From Enterobacter asburiae (GTDB lineage Bacteria > Pseudomonadota > Gammaproteobacteria > Enterobacterales > Enterobacteriaceae), in NCBI GenBank assembly GCA_011754535.1, contig JAAQVN010000001.1, forward strand, positions 2,108,001-2,172,000: 64,000 bases of DNA. The letters are read 5' to 3'. The notes below the pieces were generated by a model, which searched no databases, was not told where the DNA came from, and saw only the letters and a list, made by a program, of their open reading frames with translations. Of the stretch, positions 49,583-59,093 are shown piece by piece. Every line of letters starts with the position of its first letter. Position 1 is the first letter of the stretch. Made by a program: the position numbers and the translations under genes.

Positions 49583-50467
49583 ATGCAAATAAACCTCTTT
49601 GAAGCTATTCGAATTTTTATTGAAATTGTCGAGTCGGGGAGCCTGACCCAGGCTGCGGAAAATCTGCAGGTCCATCGCCCGGCGGTCACCAAAGCGTTAC
49701 AGCTTCTGGAGCAGCACAGTGGCACGCGTTTGCTGCAGCGAACAACGCGTCGAATCAGTCTGACGCCGGATGGCGATGCGTTTTATCGCCGGAGTAAACC
49801 TCTGCTGGCGCAGGCGGACGAATTACTGGAGTCGTTTGGTACGGACCGGGCAATACACGGTCAGCTGCGTGTGGATATGCCGGTCTCTTTTGCCACGCTA
49901 CGGGTGATCCCTAATCTGCCTGATTTTTATCGGCAGCATCCTGAAATCGACATCATTCTGAGCAGCTCTGACCGCCGTCGGGATATGCTCAGGGACGGTC
50001 TTGACTGCGTGCTGCGGGTGGGAGAGCTGGAGGACGGCGAGTATATCGCGCGTAAAATCGGGAACATCAACATCACGACCTGCGCCAGCCCGGCCTGGCT
50101 GGCAAAACACGGTACGCCAGAAACGCCGGATGATTTACGCAAGCATCAGGCCATCAACTGGATTAATAACCGCAGCAGACACATTCAGCCGTGGACGTTT
50201 ACCACGCCGGAAGGCATCGCGGAGATTACCCTGCCCGGTAAGCTTGTCGTGGATAACTCCGAGGCCTACATTGCGGCTGGCCTTGCCGGGCTGGGGTTAA
50301 TGCAGGGGATGAATCTTTTTCTCCAGCCTTACATTGACCGCGGTCTTCTGGTTGAAGTCTTGCCAGACTATCGCTCGCCGGACCGCAAGCTGTCGCTGCT
50401 CTATCCACACCGTCACCTCTCCCGCAAGGTGCGGGTCTTTACCGAGTGGCTGGAGAGTCTGGTGTGA
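49583..50467 (+). CDS. LysR-family regulator, divergent from the nitronate monooxygenase gene
   Basis: A 294-residue LysR regulator. I start it at MQINLFEAIRIFIEIVESGS; an AT-rich upstream extension looks non-coding. The HTH is SLTQAAENLQVHRPAVTKALQLLE. The effector domain has LSSSDRRRDMLRDGLDCVLRVGE. It is divergent from the nitronate monooxygenase gene across 135 bp. Its last 29 bp overlap the 3' end of the convergent MocR gene. Confidence 0.87.
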   Translation: MQINLFEAIRIFIEIVESGSLTQAAENLQVHRPAVTKALQLLEQHSGTRLLQRTTRRISLTPDGDAFYRRSKPLLAQADELLESFGTDRAIHGQLRVDMPVSFATLRVIPNLPDFYRQHPEIDIILSSSDRRRDMLRDGLDCVLRVGELEDGEYIARKIGNINITTCASPAWLAKHGTPETPDDLRKHQAINWINNRSRHIQPWTFTTPEGIAEITLPGKLVVDNSEAYIAAGLAGLGLMQGMNLFLQPYIDRGLLVEVLPDYRSPDRKLSLLYPHRHLSRKVRVFTEWLESLV

Positions 50468-51893
50468 AAGCGGCCAGCTCGTGACACAGCGCGCCAATCT
50501 GGTCCACGGCGTTCAGCAGGCGGGGCGTGGGTTCGTTTGCGCAGTTCAGCCGCAGAAAATGCGTTAACTCTGCTCTCGGGGAAAACAGGGGGCCAGGGCT
50601 GACGCCGATGCCCAGCGCCAGCGCACGACGGTGCACCTCCAGCGCACTGACCTGCTGAGGCAGTTCTACCCACAGCAGGAAACCGGCTGCGGGTACGCTA
50701 ACGCGCGTGCCGGGTGGGAAGCTGGCCTCGACCCGCGCGACAACGGCGTGGATCCCCTCTGCGACCCGGCGCTTTAGCCTCCGGAGATGGCGATCGTAGT
50801 CGCCGCTTGCCAGCATCTCGCTCGTTGCGGCTTCCAGCAGCGGCGTGCCGGCCCAGTCTCCGGCCATGCGGGCCTGTAAGACCTGCGGGTGGTAGCGTCC
50901 GGCGGCAATCCAGCCGATTCGCCAGCCCGGCGCAAGCGTTTTAGACAGGGAACTGCAGTAGATCACATTCCCGCTCTGGTCGAACGCCTTGCAGGCCGGA
51001 GGACGTTGCCCCTCGCCGACCAGGTCACCGTAAACATCATCCTCAATCAAAGGAATTTCTGCCTCTTCAAGCAGGGCAACCAGTTCCTGCTTGCGCGCGA
51101 CGGGCATGCTGGCACCCAACGGGTTTTGCACGGTGGGCGAGGCCAGAACGGCAGCAGGGCGGTGGCAGCGAATGGCGTCCGCCAGCGGTTCCAGCAGCAG
51201 GCCTTCGACAGGGTCGGTGGGGATCGCTAAGGCCTTCAGGCCTAAATCCTCCAGCAGCAGGAGCGTGCCAAAGTAGGCGGGCTGCTCAATCGCCACGACA
51301 TCGCCTGGCTGGCACACGGCCCGAAGGGCCAGGCGCAGCGCCTGCGTCGCACCTGCGGTAATAATCAGATCGTCTGCGCCGAACCGGGCTCCCCACTGTG
51401 CAGAACGCGCGGCAATCTTACTTCGCAAATCCCCTCTTCCCGGAGGCAGGCTGTAGCTCTGTCCATGCGCGTCCAGACGACGACCCGCAGAGTGCAGCGC
51501 CCGCTGCAGCGCATCTCCCGGCAGCCACGCGGGATCGGGCAGGGCGGCGCCCAGCGGGATCAGCCTGGCTTCTGCACTGCTGAACAGCGACCGGGCCACG
51601 GCGGACATGGTGACGGGGACCGGGCCAGGTGAGGAACGTGCGGGCTCCACGCGCGGAGGCAGGCTGGTCTGGCGGATGTAATAACCTGAACGCGGGCGCG
51701 CAACAATCAGCCCTTCAGCCTCAAGGCAGCGAAGGGCCTCCAGCGCCGTCGGAAGGCTAACGTGCTCGCGCTCGGCCAATTTACGTGCGGAGATCATCCT
51801 GTCACCGGCGCGCAGCGCGCCAGAGGTCAGCGTGAGGCGCAGCATCTCAGCAATTCGGCGATAGTGTGGGGACGACTGGGACGGGGCGGACAT
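50439..51893 (-). CDS. MocR-type regulator (GntR HTH fused to aminotransferase-like domain)
   Basis: A 484-residue protein. The GntR winged helix covers residues 1 to about 75 (DRMISARKLAEREHVSLPTALEAL), followed by a fold-type I aminotransferase domain. PLP contacts include SPTVQNPLG and IEDDVYGDL, and the Schiff-base lysine is in SSLSKTLAPGWRIGW. MocR proteins sense PLP and an amine and usually regulate a divergent gene, here an arylamine N-acetyltransferase 96 bp away. The 3' end overlaps the LysR gene. Confidence 0.88.
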   Translation of the reverse strand: MSAPSQSSPHYRRIAEMLRLTLTSGALRAGDRMISARKLAEREHVSLPTALEALRCLEAEGLIVARPRSGYYIRQTSLPPRVEPARSSPGPVPVTMSAVARSLFSSAEARLIPLGAALPDPAWLPGDALQRALHSAGRRLDAHGQSYSLPPGRGDLRSKIAARSAQWGARFGADDLIITAGATQALRLALRAVCQPGDVVAIEQPAYFGTLLLLEDLGLKALAIPTDPVEGLLLEPLADAIRCHRPAAVLASPTVQNPLGASMPVARKQELVALLEEAEIPLIEDDVYGDLVGEGQRPPACKAFDQSGNVIYCSSLSKTLAPGWRIGWIAAGRYHPQVLQARMAGDWAGTPLLEAATSEMLASGDYDRHLRRLKRRVAEGIHAVVARVEASFPPGTRVSVPAAGFLLWVELPQQVSALEVHRRALALGIGVSPGPLFSPRAELTHFLRLNCANEPTPRLLNAVDQIGALCHELAAFTPDSPATR

Positions 51894-51989
51894 GGGGATC
51901 TGTTCAGGCTAATTTTCGATAAAACTGACTATACAGCCAATGATGCACGCCATCTATAGTGTCCGGCATGTTCAGGACAAGGAGGCATT

Positions 51990-52757
51990 ATGCACAGCGA
52001 TAATTTCAACATTTCCACCTATTTCAAACGTATAAACTACACCGGACCGGCGGCTGCCGATACGGCCACCCTGCATGCGCTGATGCGCCATCAGCTCTTT
52101 TCCGTTCCCTTTGAGAATCTGGACGTGCAGGCGGGTAAAATTGTCTCGCTGGCGCCAGACGACATTGCCGATAAGGTGTTAACGCAGAGGCGCGGCGGCT
52201 ACTGCTATGAGGTGAACGGGCTTTTTGCCATGGCGCTGGCGGCGTTAGGGATACCTTACCGATTCGTGGCGGCGCGGCCGATGTTCTACCCCGTGCGGCG
52301 GCCGAAAACCCATATGGCGCTCATCGCTGAGGTAGATAGCCGACTGTGGCTTTGCGACCTCGGGTTTGGCAGCTACGGAATTCGTGCGCCGATGGCGCTG
52401 GACACGCTTGATGTGGATATCACGCAGGATTTCGACACGTTTCGACTAAGCCGCAGCGCGGAGGGCGAATATCTGCTTGAGGCGAAGGTGGGGGGAGAAT
52501 GGGCCCGGCAGTATGGCTTTGATCTCACGCCTCAGGAATGGATTGATTTTGTTCCGGCCAACTACCTTAACTCCACGCACCCGGATGCGATCTTTGTGCA
52601 GAAGCGGGTGGTAGTGCAGCATGGCCCCGAAGGACGCGAGATTTTGCTGGGCGATATGCTGAAAACCATCACGGCGAACGGCACTGAAACGCGGCAGCTG
52701 GCGGAGGATGAAATTCGCCATGTCCTGAAGGACCGTTTTGCGCTGACCGCCGCGTAA
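51990..52757 (+). CDS. Arylamine N-acetyltransferase
   Basis: A 255-residue NAT. The cysteine-protease-like triad is Cys72 (RRGGYCYEVNG), His108 (PKTHMALI) and Asp123 (LCDLGFGSYG). It transfers acetyl from acetyl-CoA to arylamines, hydrazines or similar amines. It is shorter than and clearly different from E. coli NhoA, so I do not use that name. AAGGAGG lies five bases from the start. Divergence from a MocR regulator suggests induced expression. Confidence 0.93.
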   Translation: MHSDNFNISTYFKRINYTGPAAADTATLHALMRHQLFSVPFENLDVQAGKIVSLAPDDIADKVLTQRRGGYCYEVNGLFAMALAALGIPYRFVAARPMFYPVRRPKTHMALIAEVDSRLWLCDLGFGSYGIRAPMALDTLDVDITQDFDTFRLSRSAEGEYLLEAKVGGEWARQYGFDLTPQEWIDFVPANYLNSTHPDAIFVQKRVVVQHGPEGREILLGDMLKTITANGTETRQLAEDEIRHVLKDRFALTAA

Positions 52758-52779
52758 TCAGCCGGGGAACGGTGGAGCC

Positions 52780-55700
52780 TCAGCGCAGTCCGTCTTCTGT
52801 GGCGTTGCGCTGAGCTCCCCACTGTAACAGCAGGCTAAACGACGTGGGTAACACGGTCAGCGTCACCAGCGTCGCAGACAGCAGCCCGCCGATAATGGCA
52901 TAGGCCATTGGGCCCCAGAATACCTGGTGAGAAATGGGGATCATGCCCAGAATGGCGGCACAGGCGGTCAGACAGATGGGCCTGGCCCGGTGTTCCGCAG
53001 CCGCCATAATCGCGGCATCGTTTGTCATCCCCTGAGCAAGATTGCTGTCAACCTCGCTAATCAATATCACCGCGTTACGCACGATCATCCCCGCCAGTGT
53101 GATGACGCCCAGCAGCGCGACAAACCCCATCGGCGTTCCGCCGGGCAGCATAGCCAGCACGATCCCCGGTAAACCAAACGGGGCCATCAGGAGTGCCAGC
53201 AGCATCCGGGAATATCGCCGCAACTGAAGCATCAGCAGCAACAGCATGATGACCAGCGTCACCGGAAGAACGGTGAAGACGGAGCTGTTCCCCTTATCCG
53301 ATTCGGCAACCGCGCCGCCTTCTTCAATGCTGTAACCTGCCGGCAGGCTCGCGCGCAGTTTATCGACCGCCGGACGCAGCGCTGCAGATACCGCTTCAGC
53401 CTTCAGCCCCGGGGCAAGATCCGTTTGCACCGTGATAAAGGGCACGCGTTGCCGACGCCAGATGACCGGATCGTCCACGCCCCAGACCGGCGTCGCGACG
53501 GCGCTGAGCGGAATTTTTTTACCGTCATTCCCCTGAATCGTGAGCGAGGAGAGGGTGGCGGTGCTGTGACGTGCATCGTCCGTGGCCCGGAGCACCACGT
53601 CGACAAGGCGGTCGTTATCCCTGATAGACGTGACAACGCTGCCGGACCAGACGGTATTCAGCGTGCGGGCGAGGCTCTCTGATGATATTCCCGCCGCCCT
53701 GGCCGCCGTCTGATTCACCTCAAGGGTTATGACCCTCTCCGGCTCTCCGGCCGTCTGGTTAACGTCGCGTGAGAACGGGGACTGCCCAATCGCGTCCGTG
53801 AGACGGTTCGCAAACGCCCGAACCTGCAGATAGTCAGGCCCGCTCACCCGGTATTTGATTGGCCAGCCGACGGGGGGCCCCAGCTCAAGGGGCGACACGC
53901 GCGTGATGATATCGCTAAACTGCGTCGCCAGGATCCTGTTGAGCTGCGCATGCAGACGATCCCGCGCCTCAAGATCCTTAGCCACCACAACCATCTGGGC
54001 GATATTTTCATTTTCCAGCAGCACGTCCATCGGCAGGTAAAAACGGATGGCGCCGGACCCGACGTACGTCGAATAGCGATTGATGTTGCCGTTGCCTGCC
54101 AGCGCCTTTTCCAGCTTTTCCACCTCTCTTAGCGTTTCCGCCTGCGACGCGTTGGCCGGAAGCGTCAGGCTGACCAGCAGCTCAGGCCGGTCCGAGGCGG
54201 GGAAGAACTCGCCCTGCATAAATGTCGTGCCGTACGCTGACAGCCCCAGCGCGAAAAGCGCAATCAGTACGGTAGCGAGCCGGTGGCGCAGTGCCAGGCG
54301 TAAAAGCCGTCCGTACCCGCGCGCGATCCTTCCGGGGCCCGCCGCGTGATGTCTGACTTTTTCCGGCAGCAGCCACGTACCCGTCAGCGGCGAAAACAGG
54401 ATCGCGACAGCCCAGGAACAGAGCAGGGCAATGAGCACCACGGCAAACAGGGAAAAACAGTATTCACCGGCGCTGGAGGCCGCAAAACCAACGGGAATAA
54501 AACCGGCAATCATCACCAGGGTACCGGTGAGCATCGGGAAGGCCGTCGTTTTGAATGCATGGGTGGCCGCATGCCGACGGGAATCCCCCGCTTCCAGCCG
54601 GGAGACCATCGTTTCGACGGCGATCATGGCGTCATCCACCAGCAGGCCCAGGGCAATAATCAGCGCCCCGAGCGAGATGCGCTGAAGGCCAATGCCGGCG
54701 AACATCATGCCGGCAAACGTCATGGCGAGCACCAGCGGGATGGCCGTCGCCACCACCAGCCCGGCCCGTAAACCCAGTGAGACAAATGAAACCGCCAGCA
54801 CGATAATAACGGCTTCGATAAGCACCCGGATAAACCCACTTACCGCGTCACTGACCACCGCTGACTGATCGGCGACTTTCACCATCTCGATACCGTGCGG
54901 CAGCCCGGCGCTGAGGGCCGCCATTCTGGCGTTCAGCGCAGCACCGAAACGCAGCATGTTGCCCGTTGGCGCCATCGACACCGCCAGCCCGATAGCCGGT
55001 TTGCCGTTCACCCGGTAGGCCGGGGCCGGTGGCTCGGCGATTTCCCGGGTGACGGTGGCAATGTCGGTCAGCGGTATATAGCGATTGTTCACGTGCAGCG
55101 TGACGGCCCGTAAACTCTCTTCGGTCGTGAGCGCCCCGCTGACTTTTATCGCCATGTTCTCCTGTCCGGTACGCATAGTGCCTGCCGGGACAACCGCGTT
55201 CTGCGCCCGGAGGGCGTCGGCGATCGTCTGAATATCGAGCCCCATCCCGGCCAGGCGTGCTGGAGAAAAGGCGAGAACCCACTGCTCCTGCTGTTCGCCC
55301 AGCAGGGTTGTTTTGCCCATATCCGGCAGGGACATAAGCTCGCGTCGTAAGGTCTCTACGCGATCCCGCACCTCCCGCAGGGTGAAACCTTCGGGAATAA
55401 AAGCATAAATTGTGCCGAACGTGTCGTCAAATTCGTCGTCCACGGCAGGAACCTGCACCCCTTCAGGCAGGGACGGCGCGATGTCCTGCATTTTTTTGCG
55501 AACCTGATACCAGATGTCCGGCACGCTTTGCGGGGGCGTATCGTCACGGAGGTTGACATGGATAACGGTGCGTCCGGCCCGGGTTTCACTTTCGAGATAG
55601 TCCAGCCAGGGTGTTTCCTGCAGCTTTTTTTCAAGCGTATCGGTCAGCAGGCGGGTGGTATCCGCCACGGATGCTCCCGGCCACTGCGCGGAGACGACGG

Positions 55701-55857
55701 CCGTTTTAATGGTAAAAGCCGGATCTTCGTTACGCGGCAACTTCTCATAGCAGAACACGCCCATCGCAATCACCAGCAGCATAAAAAAGCTGACCATCTG
55801 CTGGTTCTTCAGCGCCCAGGCGGAGAGGTTAAATTTGGCTTCCTGTCCTGTGTTCAT
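52780..55857 (-). CDS. RND-family efflux permease
   Basis: A 1025-residue inner-membrane pump with the RND layout: 12 transmembrane helices and two large periplasmic loops (about residues 35-335 and 560-865). TM4 contains the proton-relay pair in ALGLLVDDAMIAVETM, and TM10 reads AGMIVRNAVILISEVD. The sequence PRNEDPAFTIKTAVVSAQWPG places it in the HAE-1/TriC-VexF-like branch, not AcrB. Substrates are unknown. ATGA overlap with the adaptor gene shows coupling. No outer-membrane factor is encoded here, so TolC is the likely partner. Confidence 0.93.
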   Translation of the reverse strand: MNTGQEAKFNLSAWALKNQQMVSFFMLLVIAMGVFCYEKLPRNEDPAFTIKTAVVSAQWPGASVADTTRLLTDTLEKKLQETPWLDYLESETRAGRTVIHVNLRDDTPPQSVPDIWYQVRKKMQDIAPSLPEGVQVPAVDDEFDDTFGTIYAFIPEGFTLREVRDRVETLRRELMSLPDMGKTTLLGEQQEQWVLAFSPARLAGMGLDIQTIADALRAQNAVVPAGTMRTGQENMAIKVSGALTTEESLRAVTLHVNNRYIPLTDIATVTREIAEPPAPAYRVNGKPAIGLAVSMAPTGNMLRFGAALNARMAALSAGLPHGIEMVKVADQSAVVSDAVSGFIRVLIEAVIIVLAVSFVSLGLRAGLVVATAIPLVLAMTFAGMMFAGIGLQRISLGALIIALGLLVDDAMIAVETMVSRLEAGDSRRHAATHAFKTTAFPMLTGTLVMIAGFIPVGFAASSAGEYCFSLFAVVLIALLCSWAVAILFSPLTGTWLLPEKVRHHAAGPGRIARGYGRLLRLALRHRLATVLIALFALGLSAYGTTFMQGEFFPASDRPELLVSLTLPANASQAETLREVEKLEKALAGNGNINRYSTYVGSGAIRFYLPMDVLLENENIAQMVVVAKDLEARDRLHAQLNRILATQFSDIITRVSPLELGPPVGWPIKYRVSGPDYLQVRAFANRLTDAIGQSPFSRDVNQTAGEPERVITLEVNQTAARAAGISSESLARTLNTVWSGSVVTSIRDNDRLVDVVLRATDDARHSTATLSSLTIQGNDGKKIPLSAVATPVWGVDDPVIWRRQRVPFITVQTDLAPGLKAEAVSAALRPAVDKLRASLPAGYSIEEGGAVAESDKGNSSVFTVLPVTLVIMLLLLMLQLRRYSRMLLALLMAPFGLPGIVLAMLPGGTPMGFVALLGVITLAGMIVRNAVILISEVDSNLAQGMTNDAAIMAAAEHRARPICLTACAAILGMIPISHQVFWGPMAYAIIGGLLSATLVTLTVLPTSFSLLLQWGAQRNATEDGLR

Positions 55858-57002
55858 GGCTGAACCTCTCCGGCCATCACCGGCTCGCCGGACCGCAATG
55901 TGCTCACGCCCGCGGTAATCACCCGATCGCCGGGCTCAAGGCCGGAGGCAATCATGACGGAGGTAGCCGTATAGCTCGCGGGTACCACCACGCGCAGCTG
56001 CGCCCGCGACTGCGGGGTAATCACAAAAACCGCCGGTTTGTCGCCGGCACGGGTCAGCGCGGATGCGGGAAGGGTGTACCCGTGCGGGGCTGACGATGGC
56101 AACGTGACGGTAACGCTGGCACCCAGCGCCATGGCCGACGGCGGGTTTTGCAGGGTGGCTCTGACGCGCCAGGTGCGGGTCTGAGGATCGGCCTGCGGGG
56201 TGATATCCCGCAGCACGGCAGACGCCTGTACTGACGGGGCGCTGAGAAGGGAAACCCGCAACACCGCCTTATCCAGAGGCGGGATCGCATCGGGAGTGGC
56301 AATATCAAACATCACATCGCGTTCTTCCCCGGTCGCCAGCGTCAGCACGGACTGAGCGTCGCTGACAACCTGTCCCACAGAGGCGTTCACGGCCGTGATG
56401 ATGCCCGCTTGTGGCGCGATCAGGCGCGTCCAGCCGAGGCTTTCGCGGGCATTTCGCCGCGCGGCCTCGCTGCTTTTTAAGCGCGCGCGGGCGACAAGCC
56501 AGTCCGCACGGGCGCTGTCGAGCTGCGTGCGGGCTATTGCCCCCGTTGGCATGAGTTTTTGCATTCGACTGACGTTAAGCGCGGCGACCTGCGCGGAGGC
56601 TTTGGCGCCTTCATAGTCGGCCTCAGCGCTGTCGAGCTGATTCTGCCCGGTCGTATTGTCAAGCGTGGCCAGCAGTTGTCCGGCAGTGACCCGGTCACCA
56701 ATATCAACGCTGCGGGTCAGTATCCGGCCCCCGGTACGAAAGCTCAGGGTCGTTTCATCGTGGGCATGGATCTCACCGGTTCTTTCCAGCGCGGGAAGGG
56801 TTTGATCGGTGCCAACGACGACGTAGCGTACCGCCCGTGCAGGAACGGGCTTATTTTCGTGTTTATCACCACAGCCGGTCAGCGGAAAAATCGCCAGCGC
56901 AAGCAGGGCCAGGGGAAGAAAATGCAGCCAGGAAAGGGTGCGCGCCACGCCGTACAAATGATGCAGGCAGTGGCGGAGGGAGAGAAAAAATTCGTCTGAC
57001 AT
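55854..57002 (-). CDS. RND efflux periplasmic adaptor lipoprotein
   Basis: A 382-residue membrane-fusion protein. A lipobox LTGC puts the lipidated Cys at residue 44, after the hydrophobic stretch LPLALLALAIFPLTG; the 25 residues before it make this start doubtful, and an internal GTG (Val19) would give a normal signal peptide. The barrel-sandwich domain (SVDIGDRVTAGQLLATLD), a coiled-coil hairpin (about residues 120-195) and beta domains follow in order. It links the RND pump with an outer-membrane channel. Confidence 0.91.
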   Translation of the reverse strand: MSDEFFLSLRHCLHHLYGVARTLSWLHFLPLALLALAIFPLTGCGDKHENKPVPARAVRYVVVGTDQTLPALERTGEIHAHDETTLSFRTGGRILTRSVDIGDRVTAGQLLATLDNTTGQNQLDSAEADYEGAKASAQVAALNVSRMQKLMPTGAIARTQLDSARADWLVARARLKSSEAARRNARESLGWTRLIAPQAGIITAVNASVGQVVSDAQSVLTLATGEERDVMFDIATPDAIPPLDKAVLRVSLLSAPSVQASAVLRDITPQADPQTRTWRVRATLQNPPSAMALGASVTVTLPSSAPHGYTLPASALTRAGDKPAVFVITPQSRAQLRVVVPASYTATSVMIASGLEPGDRVITAGVSTLRSGEPVMAGEVQP

Positions 57003-57080
57003 AACGCCGCTCCATAAAGGGAATGGCGTTATTAAATGCGCGCTACGTCGAGAAAGATTCGATGTTCTGTCAAGGCTTTA

Positions 57081-58277
57081 TCAAGAGTGGCGATTTTCAT
57101 TATCGGACGGATGCCAGGGCAGCAAAATGCGCACGGCGAGGCCGCCGGTTTCCGGTAATGACGCGCTAATCTCACCCCCATGCGCCTGACAAATCGCCCG
57201 TGCGATGGACAAGCCGAGGCCGCTGCCGCCGGAATGCCGCGCGCGGGACTGCTCCTCGCGGCTAAAACGTTTAAACATTTCCGGTAAAAACTGGGGCGAT
57301 ACGCCCGGCCCGTCATCGGTAAATTCAAGGGTGTAATGCCCGCGGGCGTAGTACAGTGCCACCTCAAGGTGGCCGCCATCGCGTCCGTAACGTAGCGCAT
57401 TTTCCATGAGGATAGTAACGACCTGTCCCAGGCGGAACGCATCGCCTCTGAAGGGGCAGGTACGCGGGTTACGAAGGATTATCCGGAAATTATGCGCATC
57501 AGCCTGGGGCATGATCCAGGCTGCCCGCTCCTGAATCAGCTCATCCAGACAGAACGGCTGGTCCTCCAGCACAAGGTTACCCGCGTCGGCCAACGAGAGA
57601 AGGTGGAGCTCATCGGTGAGGCGGTTGAGGTGCTGGAGCTGTTTCATCACCATGCCCAGCTGCGCCGGGCTGGCATCAAACACGCCGTCTAACATGCCTT
57701 GCAGACGCCCAATGGCGGCCGTCAGGGGCGAGCGCAGCTCGTGCGCCATCGCGACGTGTGAGGCGCGGAGCTCTTTTTCATAGCGGGCGAGTTGCCCCGT
57801 CATGGAGTTAAAATCGGTCGCAAAGCTGACCATTTCCGCCGGTGCATCCTTGATGAGCTCTGCCTGACGGCCAAACTGCCCGTCGGCGACATCCTTTGCT
57901 GCATCGCGAAGGCGGCTGAACTGCTGCGCCAGCGGCCGGGCGTGTTTTAGCCCCATCACCACAATAAACGGGATCATTACCAGCACCAGCAGGGCCACCG
58001 TGACCCAGTCGGCTGAGGCGATAGACGGCGTGGAGTAGCTCAGGCCCCACCAGGTGTCCACAATCGTGTGGAAGCGGGCCGGATTGGCCTGCGGGTTCTG
58101 GCTGAGCGTAAGAAACTCCTGCCGGACCGCCGCTGGCATTTTGCCCAATATCCAGTAGTTCTGCACCGCATAACGTAGCCACATGCAGGTGGCAATGACG
58201 ATCACGCTGCCGATGGCCAGCGCTAAGATGCGGGCGCAAATCCAGCGCCACAGAGACGAGTGCCGGTTTTTTATCAT
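57081..58277 (-). CDS. Sensor histidine kinase, partner of the adjacent regulator
   Basis: A 398-residue kinase. TM1 is at about 16-36, a short periplasmic sensor of roughly 50 residues follows, TM2 is at 91-110, then HAMP and the DHp domain with phospho-His179 (VAMAHELRSPLTAAIG). ATP boxes NALRYG, FTDDGPGV and GGSGLGLSIA are complete. The first four bases overlap the regulator gene (ATGA). The adaptor gene starts 78 bp downstream on the same strand. It resembles BaeS-type kinases that govern RND pumps; the signal is unknown. Confidence 0.92.
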   Translation of the reverse strand: MIKNRHSSLWRWICARILALAIGSVIVIATCMWLRYAVQNYWILGKMPAAVRQEFLTLSQNPQANPARFHTIVDTWWGLSYSTPSIASADWVTVALLVLVMIPFIVVMGLKHARPLAQQFSRLRDAAKDVADGQFGRQAELIKDAPAEMVSFATDFNSMTGQLARYEKELRASHVAMAHELRSPLTAAIGRLQGMLDGVFDASPAQLGMVMKQLQHLNRLTDELHLLSLADAGNLVLEDQPFCLDELIQERAAWIMPQADAHNFRIILRNPRTCPFRGDAFRLGQVVTILMENALRYGRDGGHLEVALYYARGHYTLEFTDDGPGVSPQFLPEMFKRFSREEQSRARHSGGSGLGLSIARAICQAHGGEISASLPETGGLAVRILLPWHPSDNENRHS

Positions 58278-58969
58278 GGCTGTCTGAACCTGTAACCCAC
58301 GCCGCGAACGTTGATCAGCACGCCGGAAATACCCGCCACTTCGAGTTTTTTACGCAGGTTATAAATATGGGTGTCCACCACGCGTTCCAGCGCCTCGCTT
58401 TCCGGCAAGCAGTGTTCCAGTAAATACTGGCGGGAGAACGGGTGCGCAGGAGAACGCAGCAGCGTTGCCAGAATCGAGAATTCCGTTGGCGTAAGATCGA
58501 GCATCACAGGCGCGTCGCCGCCGTTATCCACGCTCGCCACAATGGCGCCCACATCCACCTCCAGCGTTTGCCAGCGAAGGATCGCTTCGTCAGTCTCTTT
58601 TTTACTGCTGCGCCGCAGCACCGCCTGTACCCGAGCCACCACTTCCCCCGGATGATAAGGCTTCACAACGTAATCATCGGCACCGTACCGCAGGGCCCCA
58701 ATGCGGTCGGGGGTATCCCCCATGGCCGTGACCATAATCACCGGCACATCGCTTTTACGGCGCAGACCAGCCAGCACCTCGGTGCCGTTAAGCCCCGGCA
58801 GCATCACGTCCAGCAGGATGAGGTCGGGCTTCCACCGCTGCGCCATATCCAGCCCGGAAAGACCGTCTCCGGTAATGGTCACGTCGTAATTTTCACGCCG
58901 TAAATAGGCTTCGAGCACGCCAGCCGCATCGGCGTCATCTTCAATAATCAGCACTCTTCTCGACAACAT
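58274..58969 (-). CDS. OmpR-family response regulator, probable regulator of the RND pump
   Basis: A 231-residue regulator. The receiver domain has Asp11/Asp12 (VLIIEDDADAA), phospho-acceptor Asp54 (LILLDVMLPGLNG) and conserved Thr/Lys (MVTAMGD, YVVKPYHPGE). The winged helix ends VLINVRGVGYRFRQP. I start at MLSRRVLII, nine residues inside the longest frame, because AAGGTGA precedes it. It is divergent from a MipA-family gene across 124 bp, so it may control both sides. Confidence 0.92.
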   Translation of the reverse strand: MLSRRVLIIEDDADAAGVLEAYLRRENYDVTITGDGLSGLDMAQRWKPDLILLDVMLPGLNGTEVLAGLRRKSDVPVIMVTAMGDTPDRIGALRYGADDYVVKPYHPGEVVARVQAVLRRSSKKETDEAILRWQTLEVDVGAIVASVDNGGDAPVMLDLTPTEFSILATLLRSPAHPFSRQYLLEHCLPESEALERVVDTHIYNLRKKLEVAGISGVLINVRGVGYRFRQP

Positions 58970-59093
58970 CCGTTCACCTTGACCATTTCTTAACACTATC
59001 CCGACGATTCATTGATTCAGCCAAATCATACTGCGCCAACATTATGTGGCCGCCCCTGTATCAAGTGACGCCAGCGTCTGTATGGAGAGCAAT

